64,000 nucleotides of DNA, from positions 61,706,042 to 61,770,041 of the forward strand of contig CM060734.1 of NCBI GenBank assembly GCA_030704615.1, read 5' to 3'. Within the stretch, counting starts at the first letter, position 1. Each line of letters opens with the position of its first letter. Positions 12,820-25,218 of this stretch are shown here, piece after piece. Made by a program: the position numbers and the translations under genes. This stretch comes from Takakia lepidozioides (Eukaryota > Streptophyta > Takakiopsida > Takakiales > Takakiaceae). The notes under the pieces were generated by a model that was given only the letters and a program-made list of their open reading frames with translations, searched no databases and had not been told where the DNA came from.

Positions 12820-15165
12820 TCATTTTATCTCAAACAACTCGGCCTCTGCAATCAACTTCTCGTTGTCATCTAAGAGGACTTCCTCATTGTTCAAAAACTC
12901 GTTCATGGAAGAGCCCATGCAACCAACACGAGCATCATTCGGTCAATTCTTGACAATGCTCACAAGCATATCAAGGTTCTCAACACCTAACTTGCAACGT
13001 CGCAAGTTTGTAATAACACCTGCAATGCTAAAAACCCTCTCACATTCAATCTGAGATCCAACAATGCCCAACAGGAGACGTGTCAAATACCCCACATATG
13101 AAAATACAGATTCGTGCTCTTTTCACCATTTCAAATGAGCACTACACTCAATGTCGGTGACCTTTTGCCTTTGGAAATGCGCAAGCTGATCTCTCACCAC
13201 CATCAATGTCATATCCTCATATAGCTCTTCCAAACCAAACAATGACATGTCATCCTGAGTGGAATTTGGCTCTGGCTGGGCTGTAGTATCCGGGTGAAGG
13301 ATCTTGAAACATTTGACCAAAAGAGGCTCCAACACCAAGGTGTCATATTGCCGAACAATGATATGTCCCCGTTCTCTACCCACATATTGTGTCACCGAGG
13401 ACAATCCCTTAAAACGCGGAACAAGCATCAGCGCCAACATATTGTGGGCTTTCAATGATTGAACTCCTTCAAAAAATGAGAGAAATGACCCCAATACATG
13501 CACCACCTCTTGAGCCATCCTATATCCTAACAATTGCAACTCTGCATTTAAATCCCCAATGCGATAATCCATTGTACCTGCCCCTCGAACAATATGTGCT
13601 CGCATACGTACACAAGTTGTAATGGCTGCAGTAAGAACATCAGACAACAGTCAGTATCCGCCTGACTGGTTCATAACACCTCATGAACCACAGGTCCGAG
13701 AACCGTGCAAATAGACTTTGCAATTGCCCACACTTGTGGGCTTGGTATGCGAGATTGCAAAGACAGTGAAGCTTGCCTTGAATAACAAGTAATGATGGCT
13801 TGCCGAAATTCCAAAGTTTCTTGAAAGATGATCACTTTGGAAGCAAACTTGGTTTTCACTGGAGTCTTCAGCTTGCGAGGATGAATGCCATTGTCAACAC
13901 ATGCCGCATTCCATTAGACTTGCCTTCTATTTCCACTCTCTTGGTCCAAGTGATGGTCTTCTGCAACTCTGATTGAGCATCTTGTATAGACACAACCCTT
14001 GTATCCATGCACGCCTTTGCATTAGTCGTGGCATACTGACAACACTTGGACATTGCATGTCCAAAGCAGCTTCCCACAAATGGTGCAGACAATCCCAATG
14101 GGGCATAAGACACGTCTGCATTCAAAGCTGCTGTCAAAGTACCCAAATTACCTCCTTCATCTTTGACATAAGCTATGATGTGCGAATTCAAACCATACTT
14201 TATCAAAAAATCATTCACTTGCCATGTCATGGCTGCCCCCGATGTATCAAGTGCCTCAAACATTCCCAATGTCACATGGCATGGTTCCCATTGTTCATTA
14301 AAGAAGTGCACTATGATGACAAAAATATATGTTCCTCCTCTTGACATCCACAAATCAAAACTGATAGTACAAGTTGCACAACTGGATATCAATGGGGAGA
14401 TGTACAAGTCTTGTGTTTTAGCTGTTAGTGATGGGAGCGTCTCATTCAGAAGTGTGCGTCGAGAGGGAAAACTAGACGATCATTTTTGTCTCCCCACTAC
14501 CCTTCGTAGCCATAGAGATTCGAATAAAGACAATCGCAACAACTCTTTTGCAATGAATTAGACCAAATCCTCGTTGAATCTTTTCTGCTGTTCATCATTT
14601 TTCTTGTATGGAATTCGATTGCCAAAGAAAGAAGATATGTTCCCTGGGGTAGGGCCAAGCCTCTTCTTCAAAGGTCTACGAGCATTCGGCCCATTTTTTT
14701 CCATTTCAATCGATTTACTAACCAAAGCCCCATGTTTCTGATTCACATGCTTGTGAAGAACAGAGTTTCCATGGTCTTTGTTGTAATTCATACATCCTGG
14801 CATCTTTTCAAACACAGGAGTAGGATGACAAAACACACACCTCATATACTGCGGGTGTATTGCATATACTAGACCCGCGTGGTAACTGCATATAACGCCC
14901 ATGACGAAGCAGTGCGATTGTAAGGTTTCCAAAAATCACGTTGCTTGTTTAGGGTGGAAAACTGCTCTTCCTGGGACATTGAGCTGCTTGAATAATGTGA
15001 TATTGTGGAAGACCCACCAACCGCTGAAGTGAGAGGAATTGATGAAGAAGACGATGCACATATAGCTCCTCCAAGCATAGAGCAATCTTCTATAGCTCCC
15101 GCATTGTTGACATTGCTGTCATGAACAACACCTCTCTCCAGTTCTTCAAAGATATTGGGCTCCAT
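12820..15165 (-). pseudogene. hAT transposase with N-terminal BED finger, broken
   Basis: Reading down the minus strand from the ATG at 15165: a Ser-rich N-terminus; a BED-type zinc finger (C-x2-C near 14845, then HKHVNQKH); the RNase H-like start ISFDLWMSRGG near 14340; and, near 13100-12930, the C-terminal dimerisation region with SQIECERVFSIAGV. Damage: a frame change in or before the BED exon (or an unrecognised intron), a frameshift near 13870-13890, a stop before 13670, a TGA at 13125-13123 where the family has the second Trp of W-W-K-x-H-E, and a TGA at 12945-12943 after IVKN. The frame otherwise runs to a stop at 12820. The family call is firm; activity is very unlikely. Confidence 0.85.
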
Positions 15166-15955
15166 AACGTTGCAAATTTGGCTGGATATACTCCATGAAT
15201 CAAATTAATCCCAATCCAACCCAATTCACACTTAAACATTCATACAATGCAAATTTGTAATATAATTATATCAATGTGAGAGCCTAGTAAACTGCACAAC
15301 ACTGCACATAGTGGGGCTGGTCTTACGACATTAAATACCCAATCTCACAGGTAGAGCCAAATATTCAAGCAAGGGCATACATACAAGCTCTTGGGTAGCA
15401 CAAGCACTCATACATTCAAAGTAGAGCACATGCATATAAATATAAAATAGGTCATTTCAGTCATTCAGCCCCTTCAGGCACCATGACAGATCCTCAAATG
15501 TGGAAATTCCGTTTTCAGGTGTCATGAGTGGCAATCAAATGCACACTAGGTACACCTCTTTCAGATTTTCTAATACTATCATAAGCCATTGGCTACAGTA
15601 GACTAGCCAAGAGAGCATGTACATTGACCATTTTCAGATTTCCTAATGCTAACACAAGGCACTGGCTACAGTAGACCAGCCAAGCTGCTTGGTTGCATTA
15701 CTTTGTCATTCAAGGAAACAAAAAAAAAGAAAAAAAAAGAAAAAAAAAAAAACTAAAAGGGCTTAGCACAAGTTGCTTGGTTGCATTAATTTGCCATGAA
15801 AGGAAGAAGAGAGAGAAATGGAGGGCTAAAGGCCCTAGCATAAGCTTCTTGGCTACACAACTTTGTCATGAAGGACAAAAAAAAGGGAGGGCTAACCTCC
15901 AAGGAGGTTGTTGTGCTGATTGCGCTGCTCCCTTCCCCACGTACCCGTACCCGGT

Positions 15956-16081
15956 TGCTCCCTCCCCCGCGCGCTAGTGCGATGCTCCTTCCCCCACGCG
16001 CTGAGGTGTTGCTCCCTCCCCCGCGCGCTAGTGCGATGCTCCTTCCCCCACGCGCTGAGGTGTTGCTCCCTCCCCCACGCT
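15956..16081. repeat. 54-bp minisatellite, about 2.3 copies
   Basis: The unit starts TGCTCCCTCCCCCGCGCGCT and contains two related halves built on GCTCC-CCCCC-GCGCT. Two full copies are virtually identical and a third is partial. Degenerate relatives continue to about 16500. Confidence 0.8.
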
Positions 16082-16599
16082 ACTGCAGCACATCGCGCAA
16101 GTGGGAGGAGGTGAGAGACGATACAACGTGGAAAACAAAACAAAACCAAACAAAACCAAAAAAAAAAAAACTGCCTACGTTGTTACCTCCCCCCCTGCGC
16201 TGCCTACGCTGCTCTGGCCTCCCCCACGCACTAAGACGCTGCTCCCTCCCCCGCACTGATGCTCGCGTTGTTGTAGCACATTGCGCAGGTAGGAGGTGCG
16301 AGATCATAGAACCAGGAAAACCAAACCAAAAGCAAAAAAAAAACGCTGCTACCTCGCCCCCACGCCGCTACGTTGCTCCCTCCCTCACGCGCTGAGGCGC
16401 TGCTCCCTCCCCCATGTGCTGGTGCGTTGATCCCTCTCCCCCGCACTGAGGTGTGCTGATCCCTCCTCCCCAGACTGCTATGCACTGCTCCCTCCCCCGT
16501 GCTGAAGTCGCGCTATTGCAGCATATCGCGCAGATTGGAGGTAGAAGACGACAAATCGCGGAAATAAATAAATAAATAAATAAAATCCCTAGTGCGGGA

Positions 16600-16745
16600 A
16601 CCGGATCCGGAACCACCACTCACCCCCCCCCCCCCCCCGGTTCCAGTTCCCAGCCGGCTCCTAAAAAAATCCGTACCCGCTCGTTCCGGTTCTGCTCCCC
16701 CAGTTCCAGTTCCAGTACCGATTCCCAAGAACCGGAACCGGAACC
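16600..16745. repeat. Right-side subterminal GGAACC repeats of the hAT element
   Basis: Copies of GGAACC/GGTTCC surround a long C run and reach the insertion point of the retrotransposon. The remaining 46 bases of the hAT end (30098-30143) contain another ACCGGTTCC and the hairpin ACCCGCCTAAGCGGGT. Confidence 0.7.
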
Positions 16746-17773
16746 TGTTAGAGGGCTGCTTGGGACTTAGACGCTTTTACGGGATCTGTGGGGTACCCTT
16801 AATTTTTACACAGACTGAGCCCAACAGGAGCCTTAGGGGTGACAGCAACAGGCTTTAGGGGGGGAGATACACAGCCCGACACAGTCCATCACAGTCCAAC
16901 ACAGCCGACACAGTCACCACAGCCGTCACAGCTTCGCACAGCCAACACAGCCCGTCACAGCCGATCACAGCTTCGCACAGCCAACACAGCCCGTCACAGC
17001 CGACCACAGCTTCGCACCGCCGACACAGCCAGTCACAGCCCGACACAACCGCCACAGCTTTGCACAGCCCTACACAGCCCGACACAGCCAGTCACAGCCC
17101 GCCACAACCTGATACAACCAGTCACAGCTCGGCACAGCTGGGGGTTAGTTATCATTGGCAGGGAACGACTTTGGGGGAACGACATCTGAAAAAGGAACGT
17201 GTACTACAGGGATGACGGTTAGTTAGGAAAGCGGTTAGAACAGCTTGTAGGTAGAAAAAGCAAAGAGCGGGGAGGTCGGGGGATCACTTCTTGGTGGGGG
17301 ACTTATGGCATCAAGGCTTGGAAATAGAGGGGAGAGCACATCTCTGAGTGGAAAGATGAAGAGCACGGAGTAGGAGAAGTGACGATCTGTTATTACTTGA
17401 TGAATGCAAGCTGTAGAATTGTAATGTAGAGTAGATTAGAGACACCATGGCTTCAGCCTGATACTTGATAGATATTAATCTGATACATACTTCATACTCA
17501 CACTGTGTAGAGAGACCTGAGTGAAGCTGTGGAATGAATGGATGGAACTTGATAGATTTCTGAAGCAAACTGATACTTAATTGCAGATAGTAAGGTAACT
17601 CGCTAACATGAATGTGGGAATGAGTACAAATAGAAAACACCCCCATGATACACTAGCTGTAGGTCATGACTGATTGTTCTGAGCGGGCTGAGTGCTTAGA
17701 GATTTCCAACTCTTATATCTTGGAGTTCCCACCTCGGATAGTGAAGGGATGGGTGAGTAAAAGCCGCTCGACA
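16746..17773 (+). repeat. 5' LTR of the Tat-like element
   Basis: Starts TGTTAGAGGGCTGC and ends GCCGCTCGACA. It contains a tandem array built on CACAGCC (about 16870-17135). An ATG near its 3' end (17666) opens a reading frame that continues into the internal region. Confidence 0.93.
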
Positions 17774-18361
17774 TTTGGCGACCATACTGGGGAACTGGGT
17801 CATGAACAACCAGATGTGACAGGCATCTGGTGGGATCATGGTGGTTGGAGAATTAAAGAATTTGATCTGAATCAAATTCCCTGTGAAACTGAAAAGGAAA
17901 GATTGTCAAAACGATTCTTTCAGAGGTTCTTGGAATTGCCAGACGGTTGTAAAGAAAACATTCTTAAGAGAGTGCATGATGCTGACCCTGAGTGGGGTCT
18001 GGAGAAAAGAGTGATAAAGATTTATCAGGTGGCCTGTAGAGGAAGAGCACGTTGGTTACCAACACTGGTTTATGTGATAGCATTGCTATCCATTAAGCGA
18101 GTAGAGTTTGAAGGTTGGGAGGAAAGAAAGGTGAATGTTTATACTCATATGCATGAAGAGCTTGTACTGGTAAAGAATTGGATTCCAAAGGATATTTTGT
18201 GGATCAAACTCACACCAAGAACAGCTTTCCAGACTTGTTTGCCATATGGTTATATGGTAACGGAGACTTCTAGTATAGCCAAGGGTGCATTGAAGCTTGA
18301 AAGAAACCCAGGCATATACGAGAGATATTATAGAAGAGAGTTTTGGTTATTGCCACATTAA
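17666..18361 (+). CDS. Leader ORF of the Tat-like element, function unknown
   Basis: A 231-residue frame starts with ATG inside the 5' LTR and ends 21 bases before the gag ATG. It has no signal peptide and is rich in charged and aromatic residues, including WDHGGWRIKEFDL. It crosses the primer-binding site, so as transcribed it would need a start within the LTR transcript. I do not recognise a domain. It could be part of a larger ancestral gag frame or an accessory ORF. It is free of stops, unlike most of this element. Confidence 0.45.
   Translation: MTDCSERAECLEISNSYILEFPPRIVKGWVSKSRSTFGDHTGELGHEQPDVTGIWWDHGGWRIKEFDLNQIPCETEKERLSKRFFQRFLELPDGCKENILKRVHDADPEWGLEKRVIKIYQVACRGRARWLPTLVYVIALLSIKRVEFEGWEERKVNVYTHMHEELVLVKNWIPKDILWIKLTPRTAFQTCLPYGYMVTETSSIAKGALKLERNPGIYERYYRREFWLLPH
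17775..17792 (+). other. Primer-binding site of the Tat-like element
   Basis: TTGGCGACCATACTGGGG lies one base after the LTR end. A site of this form (TGGCGACC...TGGGGA) matches the tRNA-Arg-type primer reported for Tat/Ogre-like elements; the exact tRNA is inferred from memory of the class. Confidence 0.6.
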
Positions 18362-18382
18362 AAGAAATGAAAGACATGGGAC

Positions 18383-21300
18383 ATGAGTGATGAAAGAGAA
18401 GCTAGACTCCAGAGATATTCATCAAAAAGGGAAAGCTATCTGAAAGCTAATTATCCATATCTTTGGGAGAGATGAATAGACATAGGGGAATCATCTGGAC
18501 CTCTCACACCATTAAGATCAGAGAGTACATCACCCATACCGGAAGAACTAGAGTTGGATGCCACTCCTTCTTTTTCTTTGCAAGAAAGATTAAGGGAATT
18601 GGTATGGGAAGAAGATCAATCACGAGGTGAAAGATCTGAGGTACATCCCTGGATAAAAGATTTGACAGAAATCTTTGATAAGAGTTGGCAGGGAACACCA
18701 AAAGCAGGAACTCCAGCTTCTGAAGCGGAGGGTGAAGAAGGAGGAGAGGATGTGGCAGAGCCAACGGAGAGTTCAGACTCTCCAACACCATTGCAGTTGA
18801 GTTACATGAGTTATGAAGAAACCCAAGGGCAGAACTTGGAGGATGAAAATAGAGAGAAGAAATTGGAAGAGGAAGAGTATGAAGAAGTAGACCCAACAGC
18901 TGAGGTTGAGACTACAACCAGGACATCCCAACCCGTTGGACCTGGATCAAGTGGAGCACTTGGATCACAGGCCAACGAAGGTGTCGGCTCAGGGGGATCA
19001 GGCGGGCTGCCTGGATCTGGCTCTGGGGGGACAGGGAGTGTGGGAAGTATTGCAACTGGAGCTGGGAATACTGTGAATATCGTGGGGCCAGTAGCAAGGA
19101 GTGCTCAGGGGCCACCACTTGGTGGAAGATCCACCACAACTACAACAGGTCCTCAAGGACCAGCACCAGCAAGTGCCAGCACCTGTCAGTGGGCAGAAGG
19201 AAGGGCCACAGATGGCGTTACAACCAACACGGGCAAATCCACCTTTTCCAATATATTCAGGAAAAGGGGATCCCGATGTACACATTAGCCAATTTGAGCA
19301 CATGTGTACAGTGAACAATAAGAATGGCGATGATGCCAAGATGAGATTGTTTCCTTGTTCACTTATCAAGAAAGCAAGTGAATGGTATGCAAGATTCCCT
19401 GATAATCATTTCCTAACATGGAATGGCTTGAATACAGCATTCCGAAATAGGTTCAGGACAAGTAAAACTGAGGATGAAGTGTATGGAAGTTTACTAAAGT
19501 TAAAGCAAAAGAAGCATGAAACTGTTGAAGAGTATATGGAAAAGATGGAATTGATGATGAAAAAGCTGGCTGCTGTACCAGCACCAGGTTTACAGAAGAC
19601 TTGGTTTGTGAGTGGACTAAGACCAGAGTTGCAAAAGAAAGTGGATATGTTACCCCATAATACAGTGGAGGAGGCATTTGAAACAACAAACAGAATTGAG
19701 CAATTGGGAATGCTCATGAGAGAGAAAAGGGATGATGAGGACTCTGAGGATGAGTCAGATGAGAAAGAAGAGCAAGAGCTGAAAAGGAAGAGTAAGAGGA
19801 AGGAGAAGTTGAAGAGGGATAACTATGAGAAAAGATTAGAAGAAATCTTGAAGAAGTATGCCACAGAGGCTGCAACACATTGGAGGAAGGGTGTTTGGTG
19901 TGCAAAGTGCCAGAATGAAGGCCATACCACCACTGAATGCCACATGAAGGAGAAACATTGTACTATCTGTAAAATGGATAACCATTCTACTGAGAATTGT
20001 TACTACAACAGAATGACAGCAGTTAGAGAACCTAGGCAAGTAAGGGTGCATCAAGTGCAGCCCCAGCCAAGAAGAAATAGTGATCAGGACCACTATGGTA
20101 GGTCTGGTGGTTATAACAATGGCATGGAAGGGAGAGGTAATTCAAGAGGGAATTACCAAGGAAATTCCAGAGGCAACTATCAGGGTAATCCAAGGGGGAA
20201 TTACCAGCCAGGGAATCAGGATTACAGAAATAATCCAAGAGCAGACCAAGGGCAAGGACCCAATGGTGAAGAACTGTGTTACTATTGTAATCAGCCAGGA
20301 CATCGCAAGGCAGCCTGTTCATTCTGGATTAGACACCAGAATGAGATGAGAGCTCCTGTGAATGAGGGCCCAGTGGTGGCAGCTCACATGGTTAGGCCAT
20401 GTGTTGTACCAGAAGTAAGTACAATGATAGTAACAAGAAGCAAAGCCAAACTAATACCTCCAGTGGTTGAGGAAGATGATGATAATGAAGATGGCAGTGA
20501 TATGCCTGAAGATGATGAGGCTTGGAGAGATGAGAAGGAACTGCACAAGGAAGTGGCAGATACCATAAGGGAAATGCAAAAGAGTACTGATATTCCTGTG
20601 GCAGATTCCTCTGATTCTGATGGAGAAGAAGAAGTGAGTGAGGACGAAAGGAAGAAAGAAGCTGCAGACATGCAAAGTAATGAAGGGACTTTGGCTGAAG
20701 TAATATGCCAGACCAGAGCAGAGATTACCATTGGACAGCTATTGGCTGTGGCACCTAGACACAGGCTGTATCAAGCAATCAATCGAATTGCCCAGGAGAC
20801 AGGAAACACAGACCTGAACAGCAAGGTGACCAGTTATAATGTGAAGCCGGAAGGGCGAGAAACAGTCATGGACTTTGATGATTCTATGCCCGTAATCCAA
20901 TTGAGAATTGGAAGCACAGAACTAACTGATGTACTGATAGATGGAGGCTCTGGAGTAAATATCATGACAGACCAATTAAGGAAGAAGCTTGGTCTAAGTA
21001 ACATGAAACCAGCCCCATTTACAGTAACAATGGCAGATCAAAGAAGTGTACAACAATTGGGATTAATAAGAGGAGTTAAGATACAGATACAAAAGATGAT
21101 CTTTATGATCACAGTGACTCTGTTGAAGATGGATGAAGTCATGGAGGCTTACTCCTTATTATTGGGACGTCCGTGGCTGAAACAGGCCAGGGTATTCCAT
21201 GACTGGAATTCTCAATTACTAACTGTGGATAATGGGATGCACAAGATACAAATTACTACTAAGAAATCTAGCAGATTACCTGCTACGAGAAGACCTCGAG

Positions 21301-24258
21301 GGGTCAGGGAGTATGACTGGAGGGGAGGACTGGATGAGGAGCAGGAAGCTACTCTGTTCGCTGCACACCCAGAGTGGGAGCAGGTTGCAGAGATGCAGCT
21401 GGAAGGCCTAAGTTGTTTAAAAAGTATCTGCTGTGGTATAGTGACAGCAACACCAATTGAAGGAGAAATAAGCAGTTACCCACCACATTTTTATGAAGAA
21501 AGAGAAGGAGAAATGGAAATCCTAGAGGAACCAGCCACTGTGAGTTTACAGGATGAAGTGATGACTGGTTGGACAATCACAACTGATGAGCAGGTGAGAG
21601 AAGTGAATGTGGGAACTGAAGAGGAACCGAGGATGGTGAAGGTAGGAGCTGATTTGGAGCCAGAATTCTTTGAGGAAGCTAAGAGTTTGTTCATCAAATA
21701 CAGAGATGTATTTGCTTGGAGCTACGAGGATCTAAAAGGGATACCACCTGAGATCTGTCAGCATAAGATTGAATTGGAACCAGGGTCAGTACCAATCAAA
21801 CAGGCAAGGTACAGAATGAATCCCAACTATGCACAGAAGGTTGGAGAAGAGATCAAGAAGTTGGCTAGGCTAAGTTTATATACCCAATAGAGTATACAAC
21901 TTGGTTGTCACCCATTGTGATAGTTCCCAAGAAGAATGGTAAACTGAGAGTTTGTGTGAACTATAAGAAGTTGAATGCTTGCACGAAGAAAGATCCATTT
22001 CCCTTGCCATTCACAGAAGCAGTATTGGACACTGTGGCAGGCCATGAGATGTACTCATTCATGGATGGCTTCAGTGGTTATAATCAAGTGCAAGTGGCAG
22101 AAGAAGACCAGGGAAATACAGCTTTCATCACAGACTGGGGTGCTTATGCATACAAAGTCATGCCTTTTGGACTTTGTAATGCACCAGCAACCTTTCAGAG
22201 AGTGATAAGTGAATCTTTTCATGAGTATCTGGATGATTTCATGCAGGTGTTCTTGGATGATTTCAGTGTGTACAGCTCTAAGAATGAGCACTTGCATAAA
22301 TTGGAGTTATGTCTGGCCAGATGCAGAATGAGAGGTCTGGGCCTGAATCCAGAGAAGTGTACTTTCTGTGTGAACTCAGGGGTGCTTCTGGGACACATTG
22401 TGTGTAAGAGGGGACTTCTTGTGGATCCCAAGAAGACAGAGGCCTAAGAATCTAAGGAGATTTCTTGGACAAACCAGTTATTACAGAAGATTTGTCAAAA
22501 GGTATGCACAGATAGCAGCACCATTGAGCAAGCTTCTGAAGAAAGATGCAGTGTTTGCATGGACAGCTGAATGTCAACAGGCTTTTGAGGAACTTACATT
22601 GTCAGTAACAACTACACCTGTGCTGATTAACCCTCACTGGCATGTGGTATTTCATGTTCACTGTGATGCCTCAGGAGAAGCGTTGGGAGCGGTGTTAGCC
22701 CAGAATGTTACATGAAATATAGATTCACCTGTGTACTATGCTAGCAGGTTGATGAACAGTGCTGAAAGGAACTATAGCACAACTGAAAGAGAAGCACTGG
22801 CAATGATTTATGCAGTCAAGAAATTCAGGCATTACCTATTGGGAAGAAAGTTTATGTTTTATGTGGATCACCAGGCTCTGATATATCTGGTGAACAAACC
22901 TTTGATAAGTGGAAGGATAGCGAGGTGGTTAATAATCTTGCACGAGTTTGAGTTCGAAGTTGTTTACAAGCCTGGCTGTTTGCATCTTGTGGCAGATCAT
23001 TTGTCACGACTAACAACAGGAGAGGCCGCCACAGGAGTAGACGATCAGTTACCTGATGCGAGTTTATTTGTAATGGAGGTGCAAGGAAGTGCAGATGAAT
23101 GGTTAGATTGGCAGTGGCCAATCAAATACTACCTTACTCATGGTCAGTGCCCACCTAGTTATGGTAAAGAGCAGAGGAAGAGAATCGCTATCAAGGCTTT
23201 ACCTTATACTATGGTAGGAGGCAGAATGTATAAGCTAGGACCTAATGGAGTACTTAAACGATGCTTGTACCACCATGAAGTAATAAAGTTTTGGAGGAAG
23301 TTCATAAAGGAGTGGCTGGAGGTCATTTTGGAGAAGAGACTACCAGTAGGAAGATACTACTTGCAGGTTACTGGTGGCCTACTTTGTTCAAAGATGTACA
23401 CAAGTATTGTCAGAGTTGTGATGAATGTCAGAGGCTAGGACCTTTGCAGAGATCTGGGAAGATGGCTTTGCATCCTACAATGCCTACGGAACCATTTCAG
23501 AAATGGGGACTAGACTTTGTTGGACCAATTAACCCACCAGCCAAGAATACACAGAACAGGTACATAATTACAGCCACTGATTATACTACGAAGTGGGTGG
23601 AAGCTAAAGCTTTGAGGGACAACACAGCCAAGTCCACAGCAAGGTTCCTGTATGAGAACATACTTACACGATTTGGCTGTCCCTTGGAATTTATCAGTGA
23701 TCAGGGAAGTCACTTCATTAATGAGACCATTGAACTATTGACTAAAGAGTTCATGATTGTGCATAGGAAGAGTACAACGTATTACCCACAGGGTAATGGG
23801 CAGGCAGAGGCTACCAACAAAATACTATGTATTATCTTGGCTAAGATAGTCAATGCAAACAGAACGGATTGGGATACAAAGCTGCTGACAGCTTTGTGGT
23901 CATACAGGACTTCCTATAAAGTCACCACTAAGTATACACCATTCCAATTAGTTTATGGTATGGAAGCTTTACTTCCAGTGGAATTCCTGTTACCTACCAT
24001 GAGAACGGAATGGGGAAAGAGAATAGAATTGCAAGATTCAATTAAGGTCAGGAAACATGAATTATACCATGTGGAAGAAGTACGTGCTGATGCAGCTGAT
24101 AACATGACCAGAATTCAGATGAAGAGAAAGGAACAGTTTGATGAAGACAAGTTAAAAACTTTTAAGACGAGAGATTTGGTTCTCTGGTTGCAGAAGAAAA
24201 GAAAGATTAAAGCTTCATTAACAAAGAGATGCTGGGAAGAGTCAATGCCAATAAGTTG
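18383..24258 (+). pseudogene. Broken gag-pol of the Tat-like element
   Basis: Gag opens at the ATG at 18383. Zinc knuckles start near 19900 (CAKCQNEGH), 19960 (CTICKMDNH) and 20275 (CYYCNQPGH). The protease motif LIDGGSGVN is near 20935. RT contains VMPFGLCNAPATF and the F-L-D-D box (about 22160-22260). RNase H shows TTEREALAMIYAV near 22785. Integrase has an HHCC finger (about 23310-23435) and a D-D-E core (WGLDFVGP to GNGQAEATNK). Breaks: TGA at 18473, frameshift near 19190, frameshift near 21870, frame break with apparent loss of sequence near 22440, TGA near 22713 and frameshift near 23288. Each domain is clear but no single protein can be made. Confidence 0.9.
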
Positions 24259-24411
24259 AAGGGGTACAGTGGTATCCATGATAAACCATTGCAGCATGAT
24301 TTGCATGTTGAAACGCAGAAGCAGTCACGGGCTGCGCCAGTGATACCAACGGAGTATGGAGCACTTGTTGCTAGGCTGGGCGTATATGACCAGGGCGGGC
24401 AGTACAAGCGC

Positions 24412-24710
24412 GAAACAGCCTATCATAGCCTATCACGGTGTGGCACAGCCTATCACAGCCCATCACGGCGCGACACAGCCTATCACAGCCCATCACGGCA
24501 CGACACAGCCTATCACAGCCCATCACGGCGCAACACAGCCTATCACAGCCCATCACGGCGCGACACAGCCTATCACAACCCACACACAGCCTATCACAAC
24601 CCACCACAGTGTGTCACAGCCTATCACAGCTTACCACAGTGCCACACAGCCTATCACAGCGTACCACAGTATGACACAGCCTGTCACAGCTCGACACAGC
24701 CTACTGGGGT
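24412..24710. repeat. Tandem array of CACAGCC units inside the Tat-like element
   Basis: About ten copies of a degenerate unit, about 30 bp long, reading CACAGCCTATCACAGCCCAT. The unit is related to the CACAGCC array in both LTRs although it lies in the internal region after pol. It keeps several frames open, which creates spurious ORFs. Confidence 0.88.
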
Positions 24711-25218
24711 TACACAATCCATAGGATCAGTGACAGGTGGATGTGGGTTAACATCCGGAGAGTGGCCGGCGGAAAAGTGGACGGAGGCACGTTTAGAAAT
24801 GGACACGTGGACGTCAAGGCGAGACACACAGCCGGACATGGATTGCAAGAGCGACTGTCATCAAGGAAGAAGACAAAATTGGCCGTCAAAGTACCTACCC
24901 GGCACATTAACATATTATGGGCCCATTAATGCATACAGGGAAAGGGTAACGGAACCCTTTAAAAGTACCGAAAAGCGAAATCCATGTCACATGTGCTATC
25001 TTAGTGGACAATCCAGAGTGGAAAATCCATGGAAGAAAATTAAATTACAAAACAAATCACACAGCCAACAGCCAATCATGAGCCAGAATTACCTGCAGAA
25101 GGTATTTTCCAAGAAGAGAAATCAAGAAATTGGAAGGATTCTGAGCGTAAGAGTCGGCGTCGTTCCAAGTAACGGGCGTCTCGTCAGGAGAGACAATCAA
25201 AGCTATAGCTTTGAAGCT

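Larger units (their letters stand above)
15166..16745. other. hAT internal non-coding part: A-rich tract, minisatellite, right subterminal repeats
   Basis: This stretch is upstream of the minus-strand transposase. It holds an A-rich tract (about 15719-15752), low-complexity C-rich DNA with a 54-bp minisatellite (15956-16081), an AAAT microsatellite (about 16562-16584), a C homopolymer near 16621-16638 and GGAACC repeats up to the retrotransposon insertion point. Open frames across it come from the repeats and are not genes. Confidence 0.65.

Noticed and set aside
15693-16395. Genes in the C-rich stretch of the hAT element
   Set aside because: The frames are low-complexity products of a 54-bp minisatellite and are open on both strands.
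16839-17189. Pro/Thr-rich repeat proteins read through the CACAGCC arrays (also 29112-29465 and 24356-24724)
   Set aside because: Long frames arise on both strands in several phases from the tandem unit itself and have no start context or homologues.
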